The notes: generated by a model not told the origin, from the letters alone. A DNA stretch of 64,000 nt from Bacteroidota bacterium (GCA_024279425.1 JAJRRO010000018.1:62001-126000), one strand, 5' to 3'; shown: positions 26,295 to 35,334, counted from the stretch's first letter. Numbers and translations are program-made.

Positions 26295-26630
26295 TTAACC
26301 TTTCAGCTCTAGTTTTTCAGCAAAATAGTCGCAGAAATCTTTCATGGTAGCCGTCATTTTTTCATCCTGTGTAGCCTTCATAAATGTATCTGATAGCGAC
26401 ACCAAGGTTTGATGAAAGAAAACTTTCATTTCATCTACGGGCATATCTTTGGTCCATAAATCAATTTTTAAGGATTCTTGGTTCCTCCCATCCCAAACAG
26501 ACAAAAGCATTGCCTTTGCTTCTTCATTCTTAATACCCCCATCTTCTGCTGACCATGTAAGGGTTTCAGGAACTCGATTTTCGTCCAAGCCTACTTTCAA
26601 TGTTATAAGCGATGTATGCAACTTTGCCAT
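26295..26630 (-). CDS. gldC: Gliding motility protein GldC
   Basis: A 111-residue soluble protein. The sequence VGLDENRVPETLTWSAEDGG, KAMLLSVWDG, LRIDLWTKDMPVDEMKVFF-like central part and CDYFAEKLELKG end match GldC of gliding Flavobacteria. In Flavobacterium johnsoniae it supports gliding and is coded next to GldB, as here: the gldB stop and the gldC ATG are two bases apart. Its biochemical role is not established. Confidence 0.93.
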   Translation of the reverse strand: MAKLHTSLITLKVGLDENRVPETLTWSAEDGGIKNEEAKAMLLSVWDGRNQESLKIDLWTKDMPVDEMKVFFHQTLVSLSDTFMKATQDEKMTATMKDFCDYFAEKLELKG

Positions 26631-26631
26631 T

Positions 26632-27585
26632 TTATTTGTTTGGTTTGTAGTTAGCTTTTTTAAAGATTTCCTCAGCGGGCAATCCCATTAAGTGTTGTAT
26701 TGAAACATCATTTCTCTCCATAAAGGACCTTACGATTTGCCAACCCATATATCGGCCAAGTCGTCCAGGCGATTCGCTATCCAATTCCAATCCAAACTTT
26801 GAAAAAGGTGCAGGATCTATAAAGCGTTGAGATAACTTGTTATCCGTACTATACAATAGTTCGCGTTCAATAAAATGTCTCCAAATGGGTTCTTCATGGG
26901 CTTGGGCCCATGCCAATTCGTCTTCTGTATACGTGATCTTTTTGTTATCGGCCTGAAATGGCATTACTATATCCTTTAAATACAACACCTTACCGGCATA
27001 AACAATCCTAGATAGAAATGACCTATCCTTTGGCCCAGGAACTAATTTATTGGCAAAGGCACTGGCTATATTGCTCACCATAAAATCCCGGTTCATCCCA
27101 GCTGCTATATAATTCTGCATACCTGAATAATACCTATGATCGGCGCCTAAATAATTATCCAAACCAATAAGCAACAGGCTATCAGCCAAAATAACACGAT
27201 TATTGTAGTCCACATTATTGGTTACTGTAATAACTTTGGGGGTCCTGAATTTTGGGAAATAGTACTTTACATGCTTAAACAGCAATTCAATGTCCTCTAT
27301 CTCTTTGAACTCCATGAATTCCCGTTTCACTTCGGTCCTCAGTTCTATTTGAAGGGAATCTTGCAACTTAGCGACCCAAATACTATCAGGTGCGGGAAAC
27401 AAATAAGGGTACTCCTTCCTTAACTTGGGAATGTCAGTTGGCTCTGCACTGGCAAATTCAATATCAAATCGGGCTACTCTTAAATCCACTTCTATCTTAT
27501 TGATTTCCTCAACGGATTTATTGTCCTCGCTACACCCGCCAAACACCAAAACTGAAAGCATGATCCAATAAAGTGACTTCTTCAT
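26632..27585 (-). CDS. gldB: Gliding motility lipoprotein GldB
   Basis: A 317-residue lipoprotein. The signal MKKSLYWIMLSVLVFGGC ends in a lipobox Cys at 18. The family region begins EINKIEVDLRVARFD, and the central AAGMNRDFMVSNIASAFANKLV and C-terminal RFIDPAPFSKFGLELDSESPGRLGRYMGWQIV follow the GldB pattern. GldB is needed for gliding and for the stability of the type IX secretion-linked motor in F. johnsoniae. It is divergent from nadE, with 90 bases between the starts. Confidence 0.94.
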   Translation of the reverse strand: MKKSLYWIMLSVLVFGGCSEDNKSVEEINKIEVDLRVARFDIEFASAEPTDIPKLRKEYPYLFPAPDSIWVAKLQDSLQIELRTEVKREFMEFKEIEDIELLFKHVKYYFPKFRTPKVITVTNNVDYNNRVILADSLLLIGLDNYLGADHRYYSGMQNYIAAGMNRDFMVSNIASAFANKLVPGPKDRSFLSRIVYAGKVLYLKDIVMPFQADNKKITYTEDELAWAQAHEEPIWRHFIERELLYSTDNKLSQRFIDPAPFSKFGLELDSESPGRLGRYMGWQIVRSFMERNDVSIQHLMGLPAEEIFKKANYKPNK

Positions 27586-27675
27586 AAAAGTTATTTCCTT
27601 TTAATTTTAATCTTTAGCTACAAGGCTTTATTTTTATCGGGCAAAGTTAGTTGTTTTAACCTAATAAAATCCCGC

Positions 27676-28464
27676 ATGCAAACCGAAAAAGTAATCGACC
27701 ACATTATCAACTGGCTAAGGGACTATGCCAATAAAGCTGGGGTGAAAGGTTTTGTGATTGGTGTTTCAGGGGGAATAGACTCTGCTGTCACATCTACTCT
27801 TTGTGCAAAGACCGGTTTGGATCTTCTTTGTCTGGAAATGCCCATCCACCAGTTTGAAAATCAGAAAACAAGAGCAGAAAACCATATCAAGTGGTTAATG
27901 CATAATTTTACCAAGGTCAAAAAACAGCCTATAACCCTTACCCCTGTCTTTGATAGTTTAGTTGCTGCCTTACCACCTATCAACGATGAAGAAGAGCGAT
28001 TTATGTCTCTTGCCAATACAAGGGCGAGACTGCGAATGACCACATTATACTATTTTGCTGCGCTGAATGGATACCTCGTTGCCGGCACTGGCAATAAGGT
28101 AGAAGATTTCGGGGTAGGTTTTTATACTAAGTACGGAGATGGAGGAGTTGATTTAAGCCCTATTGCAGACCTCCTGAAAACCGAGGTCTATGAAGTGGCC
28201 AACGTACTGGGAATCAATCTGGAAATAATGGATGCGGCCCCAACAGATGGGCTGTGGGGAGATGATAGGACCGATGAAGACCAGATAGGGGCATCGTACC
28301 CGGAATTGGAGTGGGCCATGTCACAAAATGACCAAGGAAAAATGATTAAGGATTTTTCTGGCCGTGAAAAACAAGTTTTTACTATCTTTAAAAAATTAAA
28401 TTTGGTGAATCAGCATAAAATGTTACCGATTCCGATTTGTGAAATACCTGACAAGTTGAAATGA
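27676..28464 (+). CDS. nadE: NAD+ synthase NadE
   Basis: Makes NAD+ from deamido-NAD+, ATP and an amino group donor. The PP-loop GVSGGIDSAV is near residue 28 and GTGNKVEDFGVGFYTKYGDGGVD near 136. DAAPTDGLWGDDRTDEDQIG near 192 binds ATP and substrate. The protein has 262 residues and no nitrilase domain, so it is the ammonia-dependent short form. The gldC-gldB/nadE neighbourhood is one I recall as conserved in Flavobacteria. Confidence 0.95.
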   Translation: MQTEKVIDHIINWLRDYANKAGVKGFVIGVSGGIDSAVTSTLCAKTGLDLLCLEMPIHQFENQKTRAENHIKWLMHNFTKVKKQPITLTPVFDSLVAALPPINDEEERFMSLANTRARLRMTTLYYFAALNGYLVAGTGNKVEDFGVGFYTKYGDGGVDLSPIADLLKTEVYEVANVLGINLEIMDAAPTDGLWGDDRTDEDQIGASYPELEWAMSQNDQGKMIKDFSGREKQVFTIFKKLNLVNQHKMLPIPICEIPDKLK

Positions 28465-28621
28465 CCATTCAACTAATAATCAGGATCATAAAACGAATTT
28501 AATATGAAGTTTGAATAAATTAATTGATTTTTGCCAACCAATTTAGATAATTTAGCCTTACATTGTATGTCAGTCTTTAAAGACGGGTAAGATTAAATTT
28601 TCTAGAAAAAAACTTAACAAA

Positions 28622-29251
28622 ATGATTAAAGTGTTAATTGCGGACAACCATTCTATTGTTAGATTGGGGGTTAAACAAGTATTGAACAATGCGAGTGGAT
28701 TTGAGGTTGTAGGTGATGTTTCAACTACTTCCGAGCTTTTCAGAAAGCTGGAAACGACCAGCCCTGATGTCGTAATGTTAGAAATGGACATTCCGGAGAT
28801 CAATGGTATCGCCACTTTGAGGAGGATGAAAAAAGAATATCCTGATGTGAGGGTGTTAATGTACAGTGGGCAATCTGAAGATGTCTACGCGCTCAGTACC
28901 ATAAGGGCCGGTGCATTTGGCTACCTTTCTAAAGCATCGGATGTTGATTATATCATCTCTGCTGTTCAGAAGGTAAGTGAAGGAAACATGTTCATTACAA
29001 ATGAACTTGCACAACGATTGGCTTTTGATGAGGGAACTCAGAAACCACGTAGATTCTTTAGAAAATTATCTACAAGGGAGGTTGAAGTTCTTAAACTATT
29101 GGCTAGCGGAAAGAGAAACAAGGATGTTGCTTTGGGATTAAACCTAAACGAAAAGACGGTTAGCACCTACAAAGCACGTTTAATGAAAAAGTTGAATGTG
29201 GATAATATGGTTGATTTGCTTCAGCAAGCCAAAGCATTGGAACTGTATTGA
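28622..29251 (+). CDS. NarL/LuxR-type response regulator with Glu at the phosphorylation site
   Basis: A 209-residue regulator. The receiver domain covers residues 1-120 (IKVLIADNHSIVRLG) and the LuxR-type helix-turn-helix about 145-205 (LSTREVEVLKLLASGKRNKDVA, EKTVSTYKARLMKKL). The phospho-accepting position is Glu54 in DVVMLEMDIPEINGI where Asp is normal, and the acidic pocket is Asp8-Asn9 rather than Asp-Asp. The switch Ser (VLMYSGQ) and Lys (GYLSKAS) are kept. Glu at this site often mimics the phosphorylated state, so it may be constitutively active or controlled another way. No histidine kinase is next to it. A terminator follows. Confidence 0.92.
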   Translation: MIKVLIADNHSIVRLGVKQVLNNASGFEVVGDVSTTSELFRKLETTSPDVVMLEMDIPEINGIATLRRMKKEYPDVRVLMYSGQSEDVYALSTIRAGAFGYLSKASDVDYIISAVQKVSEGNMFITNELAQRLAFDEGTQKPRRFFRKLSTREVEVLKLLASGKRNKDVALGLNLNEKTVSTYKARLMKKLNVDNMVDLLQQAKALELY

Positions 29252-29274
29252 TCCTAAGAGTTTAAAAATTAAAG

Positions 29275-29300
29275 ACCCTGGCAATGCCGGGGTTTTTATT
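29275..29300 (+). terminator. Intrinsic terminator after the response regulator
   Basis: ACCCTGGC (29275-29282) pairs with GCCGGGGT (29286-29293) around a 3-base loop, with one T-G pair, and is followed by TTTTATTT. It begins 23 bases past the response regulator stop, on the plus strand. Confidence 0.85.
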
Positions 29301-29340
29301 TGCAATAAACTAGGGGTTCTAAAATCATCCCCTTTTTTAA

Positions 29341-31320
29341 TCAAGAAAGTACCCTATTCAGTTTTTTATTTAATAGCTTGTTCAGCTGTAGATAATTCAT
29401 GATTTCTTCAAGGGTCTCACTATTATCCTCAATGCTTTCCTCTGTACTATTTTGAAGAGTCTCCATTCTTTTTTTGATCAGATAGCAGCGTAATGTCAAA
29501 ATGGTCTCACTAACCAATTGGGCCACCCCCTTTTTTTTGTCTTTGGGATAAATATCCTTACTCTCCCAATTATGAAGAATATACTTCTCCTCTTCCATTA
29601 AAATCGAGGAAATTTCAGCAACAATTTCTTGATCAAGGTCTGCCATAAAAGTGTTAATGGCAAAATCTTCCTTTTGATTGAGTTCTTCGATCAACTTGTA
29701 ATAAATGCTTTTGAAATGTTGATTGGTCAATTCAATTTCATCTTCCTGAAGATCCAAATATATTTTTTCGTACACTTTAGCTTCCAAGGATTCGGGTTCT
29801 AAAATTAAATCTCCTTCCTCATTTTCCTTCAAAACCAAATCCTCGAATTTTTCAAGTTCGTTACCATATAACAATAAAAGCTCTATAATCTTGCGCTCTA
29901 ATTCATATTGAACATCTATTTTTTCAGGTAAAGTCTCACTTTTTACAACATCAAAGGCTTTTTGTTTCGGTTTTGTTTTCTTATTTGCATCGGCTACTTC
30001 TTTTTTACCGATCTGGGCCAAGGTATTGAACAAGACCGCTTCAGAAATGTTCATGATCTGGGCACATTCCTGGATGTAAATCTCCATTTTTATTCTATCC
30101 GGAATTTTAGAAATACTATTAACAATATCCCTGACCGTATCTGCTCTTTTAATGGGGTCATTTGCTGCTTCCTCAACCAATAAAGAAGCCTTGAACTGAA
30201 TAAAATCCTTTGAATTACGCTGCAAATATTCTGTAACATCCTCAAGCTCATTGTTCTTGGCAAAACTATCCGGATCTTCACCTTCAGGGAAGGTGCAGAC
30301 CTTAACATTCATACCCTGTTCCAAGATCATGTCTATACCGCGAAGCGACGCCCGGAGGCCCGCAGCATCACCGTCAAACAAAACGGTAATATTCTTGGTA
30401 AGACGATTAATGAGGCGAATCTGCTCAGGAGTCAATGCCGTACCACTTGAAGCCACAACATTCCGTATTCCCTTTTGATAAAATTGAATAACATCAGTAT
30501 AACCTTCTACCAAATAACAATTATCCTCTTTGGCAATGGCTTGTTTCGCAAAATAAATACCATAAAGTACTTTACTCTTATGGTAGATATCGCTCTCCGG
30601 AGAGTTCAAATATTTTGCCGCCCTCTTGTCAATAGTCAAAATACGGCCGCCAAAACCCAAAACACGGCCACTCATTGAATGGATTGGAAACATTACTCTC
30701 CCCTTGAACCTATCAAACTTTTTTGGGTTATTCGGATTATTGACATTCTCTTTAATAATGGTAAGCCCCGTTTTTTGGAGATAATCCAATTTGTAGCCTT
30801 TATCCAATGCTGCCGTCGTAAAACCATCCCATTGATCTAAACAATACCCTAGGCTAAACTTTTTAATGGTTTCATCTCCAAAACCGCGCTCTTTAAAATA
30901 AGACAACCCAATAGCCTTTCCTAGTTCGGAGTCCCATAACATCCCTGAAAAATGGGCCTGCGCAAATTCTGAAACCAGATACATACTTTCACGCTCGTTG
31001 GCCTCTTCTTTTTGTTCATCGGTACGTTCAGTTTCCTCAACCTCAATATTGTATTTTTTGGCCAAGTATTTTATGGCTTCGGGATAGGTAAAATGCTCAT
31101 GTTCCATTAAAAAGGCCACAACATTGCCTCCTTTACCACTACTGAAATCCTTCCAAATCTGTTTTACAGGAGACACCATGAAGCTTGGCGTTCGCTCATC
31201 AGAAAAAGGGCTCAATCCCTTGAAGTTTGAACCTGACTTTTTTAATTGTACGAAATCCCCAATGACCTCCTCCAGCCGGGCGGTCTCATATACTTGATCT
31301 ATGGTCGATTTTGAAATCAA
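29341..31320 (-). CDS. dnaG: DNA primase DnaG
   Basis: A 659-residue primase. The N-terminal region aligns with the CHC2 zinc-binding domain (FKGLSPFSDERTPSFMVSP, IWKDFSSGKGGNVVAFL), but all zinc ligands are replaced by Ser or Asp. The catalytic core keeps TOPRIM motifs VEGYTDVIQFYQKG near 265 and VLFDGDAAGLRASLRGID near 318, with PEGEDPDSF after. The helicase-binding C-terminal part is helical and poorly conserved. The start is TTG at 31320; no ATG or GTG fits. It makes RNA primers for replication. It is divergent from a zinc-ribbon gene. Confidence 0.95.
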   Translation of the reverse strand: MISKSTIDQVYETARLEEVIGDFVQLKKSGSNFKGLSPFSDERTPSFMVSPVKQIWKDFSSGKGGNVVAFLMEHEHFTYPEAIKYLAKKYNIEVEETERTDEQKEEANERESMYLVSEFAQAHFSGMLWDSELGKAIGLSYFKERGFGDETIKKFSLGYCLDQWDGFTTAALDKGYKLDYLQKTGLTIIKENVNNPNNPKKFDRFKGRVMFPIHSMSGRVLGFGGRILTIDKRAAKYLNSPESDIYHKSKVLYGIYFAKQAIAKEDNCYLVEGYTDVIQFYQKGIRNVVASSGTALTPEQIRLINRLTKNITVLFDGDAAGLRASLRGIDMILEQGMNVKVCTFPEGEDPDSFAKNNELEDVTEYLQRNSKDFIQFKASLLVEEAANDPIKRADTVRDIVNSISKIPDRIKMEIYIQECAQIMNISEAVLFNTLAQIGKKEVADANKKTKPKQKAFDVVKSETLPEKIDVQYELERKIIELLLLYGNELEKFEDLVLKENEEGDLILEPESLEAKVYEKIYLDLQEDEIELTNQHFKSIYYKLIEELNQKEDFAINTFMADLDQEIVAEISSILMEEEKYILHNWESKDIYPKDKKKGVAQLVSETILTLRCYLIKKRMETLQNSTEESIEDNSETLEEIMNYLQLNKLLNKKLNRVLS

Positions 31321-31442
31321 AATAAAACTGTTAGGATTGCTAAATGTAGCAAATAGTATTGCGTTTGAAAAGAAAATTGTTACTTGGGCAATTTCGTTTA
31401 CAATTACAAAATAAGTAGTTTTATCTTCTTATATCCTATAAA

Positions 31443-31682
31443 ATGATTCTATTTCTTGGAACACGTCCTGGAAAAACCAGATTAAGAAAGCTAGCGGGCG
31501 TTTCTTGTCCTTATTGCAATCAAACAGATAGTCTAACGGCAAATTCAAATTATTTTCATCTATTTTGGATCAAGCTTTTTAAAATTGGCACAACCAAAGT
31601 CATCGAGTGTTCCCATTGTAAAAGGGTTTATTATAAGGATGAATTTACCGAGGAAATGCAGGAGGCACTACAAAGCTCATAG
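31443..31682 (+). CDS. Small zinc-ribbon protein
   Basis: A 79-residue protein with two CxxC pairs, CPYCNQ near residue 22 and CSHCKR near 57, which can form one zinc ribbon. Between them is a hydrophobic stretch (FHLFWIKLFKIG). This resembles the short zinc-ribbon proteins of Bacteroidota; the function is unknown. It is divergent from dnaG and converges with the next minus-strand gene, 13 bases apart. Confidence 0.7.
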   Translation: MILFLGTRPGKTRLRKLAGVSCPYCNQTDSLTANSNYFHLFWIKLFKIGTTKVIECSHCKRVYYKDEFTEEMQEALQSS

Positions 31683-31695
31683 AAAATGTGATAAA

Positions 31696-32781
31696 TCACA
31701 AATCAAACCGAAGGCCCAACGAAATATTATTTTGTTCGATTGGAGCATCTTTAAAAATGGGGTCTAAATCGTATTTCATGTACAACAAAGTACCATCAAA
31801 CCCAACATACGCACTTAAGCCGTAAACCAACTCATTTGTATTATAACCTCTTTTAAGTTTGTCCTCTACCTTTTCACCGTTGCGGTCATATTTCAATTTT
31901 TGATGGGTCCCCATATTGAAACCACCATACGCCCCTATTCCTAATCGGAATTGATTAGTTAACGAGTATCGCATGGTCTTATCAGTCTTATGCAGTTTAG
32001 ACGGTCCAAATTCTAAATGAACAGGAAACACCAGATTATCCATTCTTAACTTCGATTTTCTTAAATCGTATTCAAATTCTTGTAATTCAACTTGTCCATT
32101 TTCGACTGCAAAATATTGGTTGTCTTTGGGTTTTAGGCCATTGAATTGAAAAGAAAAGCCATAGTTCAACCGTACAAAGTTAGTGTTCTCAAAAATCCTT
32201 GTTCTCCATGACCAGCCCATTTCAAAAAACCTGCTGCCTCCAATCTTATATGGTGAATCATTTATTGATTGACCATCTATCAAGGCATTATTCAAACCAA
32301 TGGCCATGACAAAATCAGAATAGGTTCTTCGGTCATATTTTAATTCTTTATTCAATCTTCTACTTTTTTCCCAAAGTATTGATGAACCGTCTGCCCTTTT
32401 AAGATCTATATTGATTTCCAAAGCAGAAATCCCAGTACTATCCATGGCTTCGACATTCAGAACATCTCCGTTATTACGCTCTAGAAGAAGAATTTCATTT
32501 TCGATAATAGCGATTCGGTTCTCAATATTCAAGGCTCTTTTTTTGGCTGCGGACTCCTTTAGAACCTTTGACTCTTCACAGTTTATCTGGTTCTTCTCGT
32601 ACCGCTTGTTTATTTCCTCGACTTCAATTTTAAGGGCTTCTTTCTCCTGTTCACTAATTCGTTCTTTTCGCTTTTTCAGCTGTTCAACCTTTTGTTGATA
32701 ATCTTTGTTTTCCTGAGCGGATACATTTTGAACAGCAAATGAAACGAACAATACTACTAGATAAATGGCAATAATTCTCAT
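31696..32781 (-). CDS. Outer-membrane protein with N-terminal coiled coil
   Basis: A 361-residue protein. A signal peptide ends at VSAQENKD; residues about 25-105 form a highly charged coiled coil (KVEQLKKRKERISEQEKEAL, ENRIAIIENEILLLE). The rest is rich in alternating aromatic/polar strands (NFVRLNYGFSFQFNGLK, LGIGAYGGFNMGT) and ends LGLRFDL, a typical barrel terminus with final hydrophobic residue. It is the last gene of an ECF sigma / membrane protein / barrel trio on the minus strand. It may be a target or sensor of that sigma system; its function is unknown. Confidence 0.6.
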   Translation of the reverse strand: MRIIAIYLVVLFVSFAVQNVSAQENKDYQQKVEQLKKRKERISEQEKEALKIEVEEINKRYEKNQINCEESKVLKESAAKKRALNIENRIAIIENEILLLERNNGDVLNVEAMDSTGISALEINIDLKRADGSSILWEKSRRLNKELKYDRRTYSDFVMAIGLNNALIDGQSINDSPYKIGGSRFFEMGWSWRTRIFENTNFVRLNYGFSFQFNGLKPKDNQYFAVENGQVELQEFEYDLRKSKLRMDNLVFPVHLEFGPSKLHKTDKTMRYSLTNQFRLGIGAYGGFNMGTHQKLKYDRNGEKVEDKLKRGYNTNELVYGLSAYVGFDGTLLYMKYDLDPIFKDAPIEQNNISLGLRFDL

Positions 32782-32797
32782 ACCAATTTGTTTAAAG

Positions 32798-32840
32798 ACC
32801 TTCTACCCCCCTCCCTAAAAGAGGGGAGGGATAAGAAGGT
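32798..32840. repeat. Interrupted palindromic repeat between trio genes
   Basis: The outer arms ACCTTCT (32798-32804) and AGAAGGT (32834-32840) flank a G/C-rich inner inverted repeat (CCCTCCCT-type arm against AGGGGAGGG) around AAAA. The transcript could fold into a hairpin of about 16 pairs. There is no T-run, so it looks like a dispersed palindromic element or an mRNA stability hairpin rather than a terminator. Confidence 0.6.
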
Positions 32841-32860
32841 TGATGTTTGATTGATGAATA

Positions 32861-33601
32861 TTAATTGTTACGATCAGCGATCGCAGTTCTTACTTTTAGG
32901 AAACCTGTTTTTAAGGATTCGAAAATCTGTTCTCTAAACGATTTATCTAATTCACCTTCGACTTCATTCAACAAGGCCATAGCATCAACTTTACCCTCTC
33001 GATTAAATAATTTATCGGCTAAAAGTTCTTCTTGGGCATTTCTCAACAATGAATCAACTTCAGCATCCGAAACCGGGAGATTGTTCTTCTCCAAAAAATC
33101 AATCTGGGCCACAACCTCGGCTATCTTCATATCAATAATCTTTTCAGATTCCGATATAATTGTCACCTTTTCCTTAACACCCATATTTTTTTCCGCCACA
33201 ACAATTTGGAAACCGAAAACCTGTTCCAAATCAACCTCTTTCTTGGGTTTTGCATTTTCTTTAGTTACCCTTTCTTCGGACATCACGAGCCCCTCTTCCC
33301 TAGTGTTCCCTTCTATTTTCTTCACTTCTTGTTCTGAGTCATTAATAATGGGTTCTGAGTGCGTTTCAACAACCTCAAACTTAGTTTGAACTGGTGTTTT
33401 TTGATTTTTGAAATAGATTGTAGCCACAATCAAAACACCAACAAAACTTGCCGCAACACCGTACCAAACGATTCTATTAGTCTTTTTCCGAACAGGGGCT
33501 TTCAACTGGCTAAAAACCTTATTCCAAGCTTTGGCAGAGGGCTTTATTTCTCGTTCCATTAGCTTGTATTTGATATGTTTTTCAAATTTATCTGGTTCCA
33601 T
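32861..33601 (-). CDS. Putative membrane anti-sigma factor
   Basis: A 246-residue bitopic protein. A cytoplasmic N-terminus of about 43 residues (MEPDKFEKHIKYKLMEREIKP) has the length and charge of Bacteroidota anti-sigma domains. One membrane helix follows (IVWYGVAASFVGVLIVATIYF, about 44-64), then a charged periplasmic part with predicted coils (EKIIDMKIAEVVAQIDFLEKN). Its 5' end overlaps the 3' end of the ECF sigma gene by 14 bases, the usual sigma/anti-sigma arrangement. No recognised anti-sigma motif such as HxxxCxxC is present, so the role rests on context. Confidence 0.6.
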   Translation of the reverse strand: MEPDKFEKHIKYKLMEREIKPSAKAWNKVFSQLKAPVRKKTNRIVWYGVAASFVGVLIVATIYFKNQKTPVQTKFEVVETHSEPIINDSEQEVKKIEGNTREEGLVMSEERVTKENAKPKKEVDLEQVFGFQIVVAEKNMGVKEKVTIISESEKIIDMKIAEVVAQIDFLEKNNLPVSDAEVDSLLRNAQEELLADKLFNREGKVDAMALLNEVEGELDKSFREQIFESLKTGFLKVRTAIADRNN

Positions 33602-34151
33602 AACCTATGGTATTTTGTTTTTTTAATTTTTCCTGTAACACCTTTCTGGCTTTAAACAATTGTGATTTGGATGTGCTCTCTGAAATCCGTAATAATTTTG
33701 CTATTTCCCGGTGTTTATACCCTTCTATAACATACAATACAAAGACAACTTTATAACCTTCCGGCAAACCATCAATCAACATTTGTATGAATTCAACATC
33801 GAGATCAGATGAAATCGAAATTGAATCCACTTCATTCCGTTCATATATATCATTATCATAGACCACGAATTGTTGTTTTCGTATATGGGAGATACTTTCT
33901 CGAACCATTATTTTTCGAATCCACCCCTCAAAACTTCCTTTGAAACCAAAAGAGTCGAGATTCGTAAAAACCTTTAAAAACCCCCTGACCATAACGTCTT
34001 CGGCAAATTGTAAATCCTTGATATATTGCCTGCAAATGCCCAGCATTTTTGGAGCGTGCTTCTCATACATCTGTTTTTGGGCCTCGGGATTTCCCGCCTT
34101 TGCCTTTTTTATGAGTTGTTTTTCGTTATTATAAATCGAAATGATTTTCAA
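33588..34151 (-). CDS. ECF RNA polymerase sigma factor
   Basis: A 187-residue sigma-70 family protein with region 2 (YEKHAPKMLGICRQYIKDLQFAEDVMVRGFLKVF, split here by reading only part) and region 4 (LIDGLPEGYKVVFVLYVIEGYKHREIAKLLRIS), but no regions 1.1 or 3. This is the extracytoplasmic-function layout. The start is a TTG at 34151 (MKIISIYNNEKQLI); no ATG lies upstream of region 2. It overlaps a putative anti-sigma gene by 14 bases, so release from that protein is the likely control. Confidence 0.88.
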   Translation of the reverse strand: MKIISIYNNEKQLIKKAKAGNPEAQKQMYEKHAPKMLGICRQYIKDLQFAEDVMVRGFLKVFTNLDSFGFKGSFEGWIRKIMVRESISHIRKQQFVVYDNDIYERNEVDSISISSDLDVEFIQMLIDGLPEGYKVVFVLYVIEGYKHREIAKLLRISESTSKSQLFKARKVLQEKLKKQNTIGYGTR

Positions 34152-34264
34152 GGCTTTATATTGTTTCTATAAAGATAGACGCAATTCAATCGAAGAAAGT
34201 TGCCTGAAGAAGAAATAATCGCAAGTATGTTTTATAAGCTATTGAAATTTAGTCAATTACAAAA

Positions 34265-35242
34265 TTATTTTTTGCGATCAACTACGTAATTCACCATAAG
34301 CTCCAAGGAGTCTCTATAGGGTGATTTTGGATAGGTTTGCAACAGCTCTAAAGCTTCTTTTTTAAATGCATGCATTTTAGATTCAGCATAGGTCAAGCCG
34401 CCTTGTTTTTTAACAAAATCAATAACTTCTTTGACTCTCTTTTTATCTCTATTGTAATTTTTTACTGAATTGATCAACCAACCTTTCTCGGATTTTGTGC
34501 AATTATTGAGAACATATATTAAGGGCAAGGTCATTTTCTGTTCTTTAATATCAATACCTGTTGGCTTCCCTATTTTCCGCTCGCCATAGTCAAAAAGGTC
34601 ATCTTTGATTTGAAAGGCCATTCCACAGTATTCTCCAAATTTACGAAAGACTTCGACCTCTTTAGAATCAGGTCTTACTGAGCAAGCCCCCATACTGCAA
34701 CAGGCAGCGATCAATGTTGCTGTTTTTTGGCGAATGATTTCATAATAGACTTTTTCGTCAATATCCAATCGTCTCGCTTTTTCAATTTGCAGGAGTTCTC
34801 CCTCGCTCATTTCACGGACTGCAACAGAAATAATCCTAAGTAGGTCAAAATCATCATTGTCGATAGATAGCAATAATCCTTTGGAAAATAAATAATCCCC
34901 AACCAAAACGGCAATTTTATTCTTCCATAATGCATTTATCGAGAAAAATCCACGGCGTTTGTTACTTTCATCTACCACATCGTCATGCACCAAACTGGCT
35001 GTATGGATAAGCTCAATGATCGAAGCCCCCCTATAAGTGCGTTCATTGACCTCACCATTGTTCAACAATTTTGCCGTTAAAAAAACGAACATGGGGCGCA
35101 TTTGCTTCCCCTTGCGATTTACGATGTAGTAGGTAATGCGGTTGAGTAGAGCAACTTTGGAAGACATTGATTCCCGAAACTTAGTTTCAAAAAGTTCCAT
35201 TTCCTGATTTACAGGTTCCTTTATTTGCGATACAACTTTCAA
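34265..35242 (-). CDS. Polyprenyl diphosphate synthase
   Basis: A trans-isoprenyl diphosphate synthase of 325 residues, making the long chain used for menaquinone (or a related quinone). The first aspartate-rich motif is LVHDDVVDESNKRRG near residue 88, and the second is QIKDDLFDYGERKIGKPTG near 212; GKQMRPMFVFLTAKL near 45 binds the allylic or IPP diphosphate. Chain length cannot be fixed by eye. The start is TTG at 35242 (MKVVSQIKEPV). It lies downstream of rlmN on the same strand. Confidence 0.92.
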   Translation of the reverse strand: MKVVSQIKEPVNQEMELFETKFRESMSSKVALLNRITYYIVNRKGKQMRPMFVFLTAKLLNNGEVNERTYRGASIIELIHTASLVHDDVVDESNKRRGFFSINALWKNKIAVLVGDYLFSKGLLLSIDNDDFDLLRIISVAVREMSEGELLQIEKARRLDIDEKVYYEIIRQKTATLIAACCSMGACSVRPDSKEVEVFRKFGEYCGMAFQIKDDLFDYGERKIGKPTGIDIKEQKMTLPLIYVLNNCTKSEKGWLINSVKNYNRDKKRVKEVIDFVKKQGGLTYAESKMHAFKKEALELLQTYPKSPYRDSLELMVNYVVDRKK

Positions 35243-35334
35243 ATAGTTTATTTTCAGTCTTAATTGGTATGGTCAATAAATTTAGGGAAAATATAGAGGA
35301 GAATTTGGAATTAAGAAGCTAGAGTTCGGCAACA

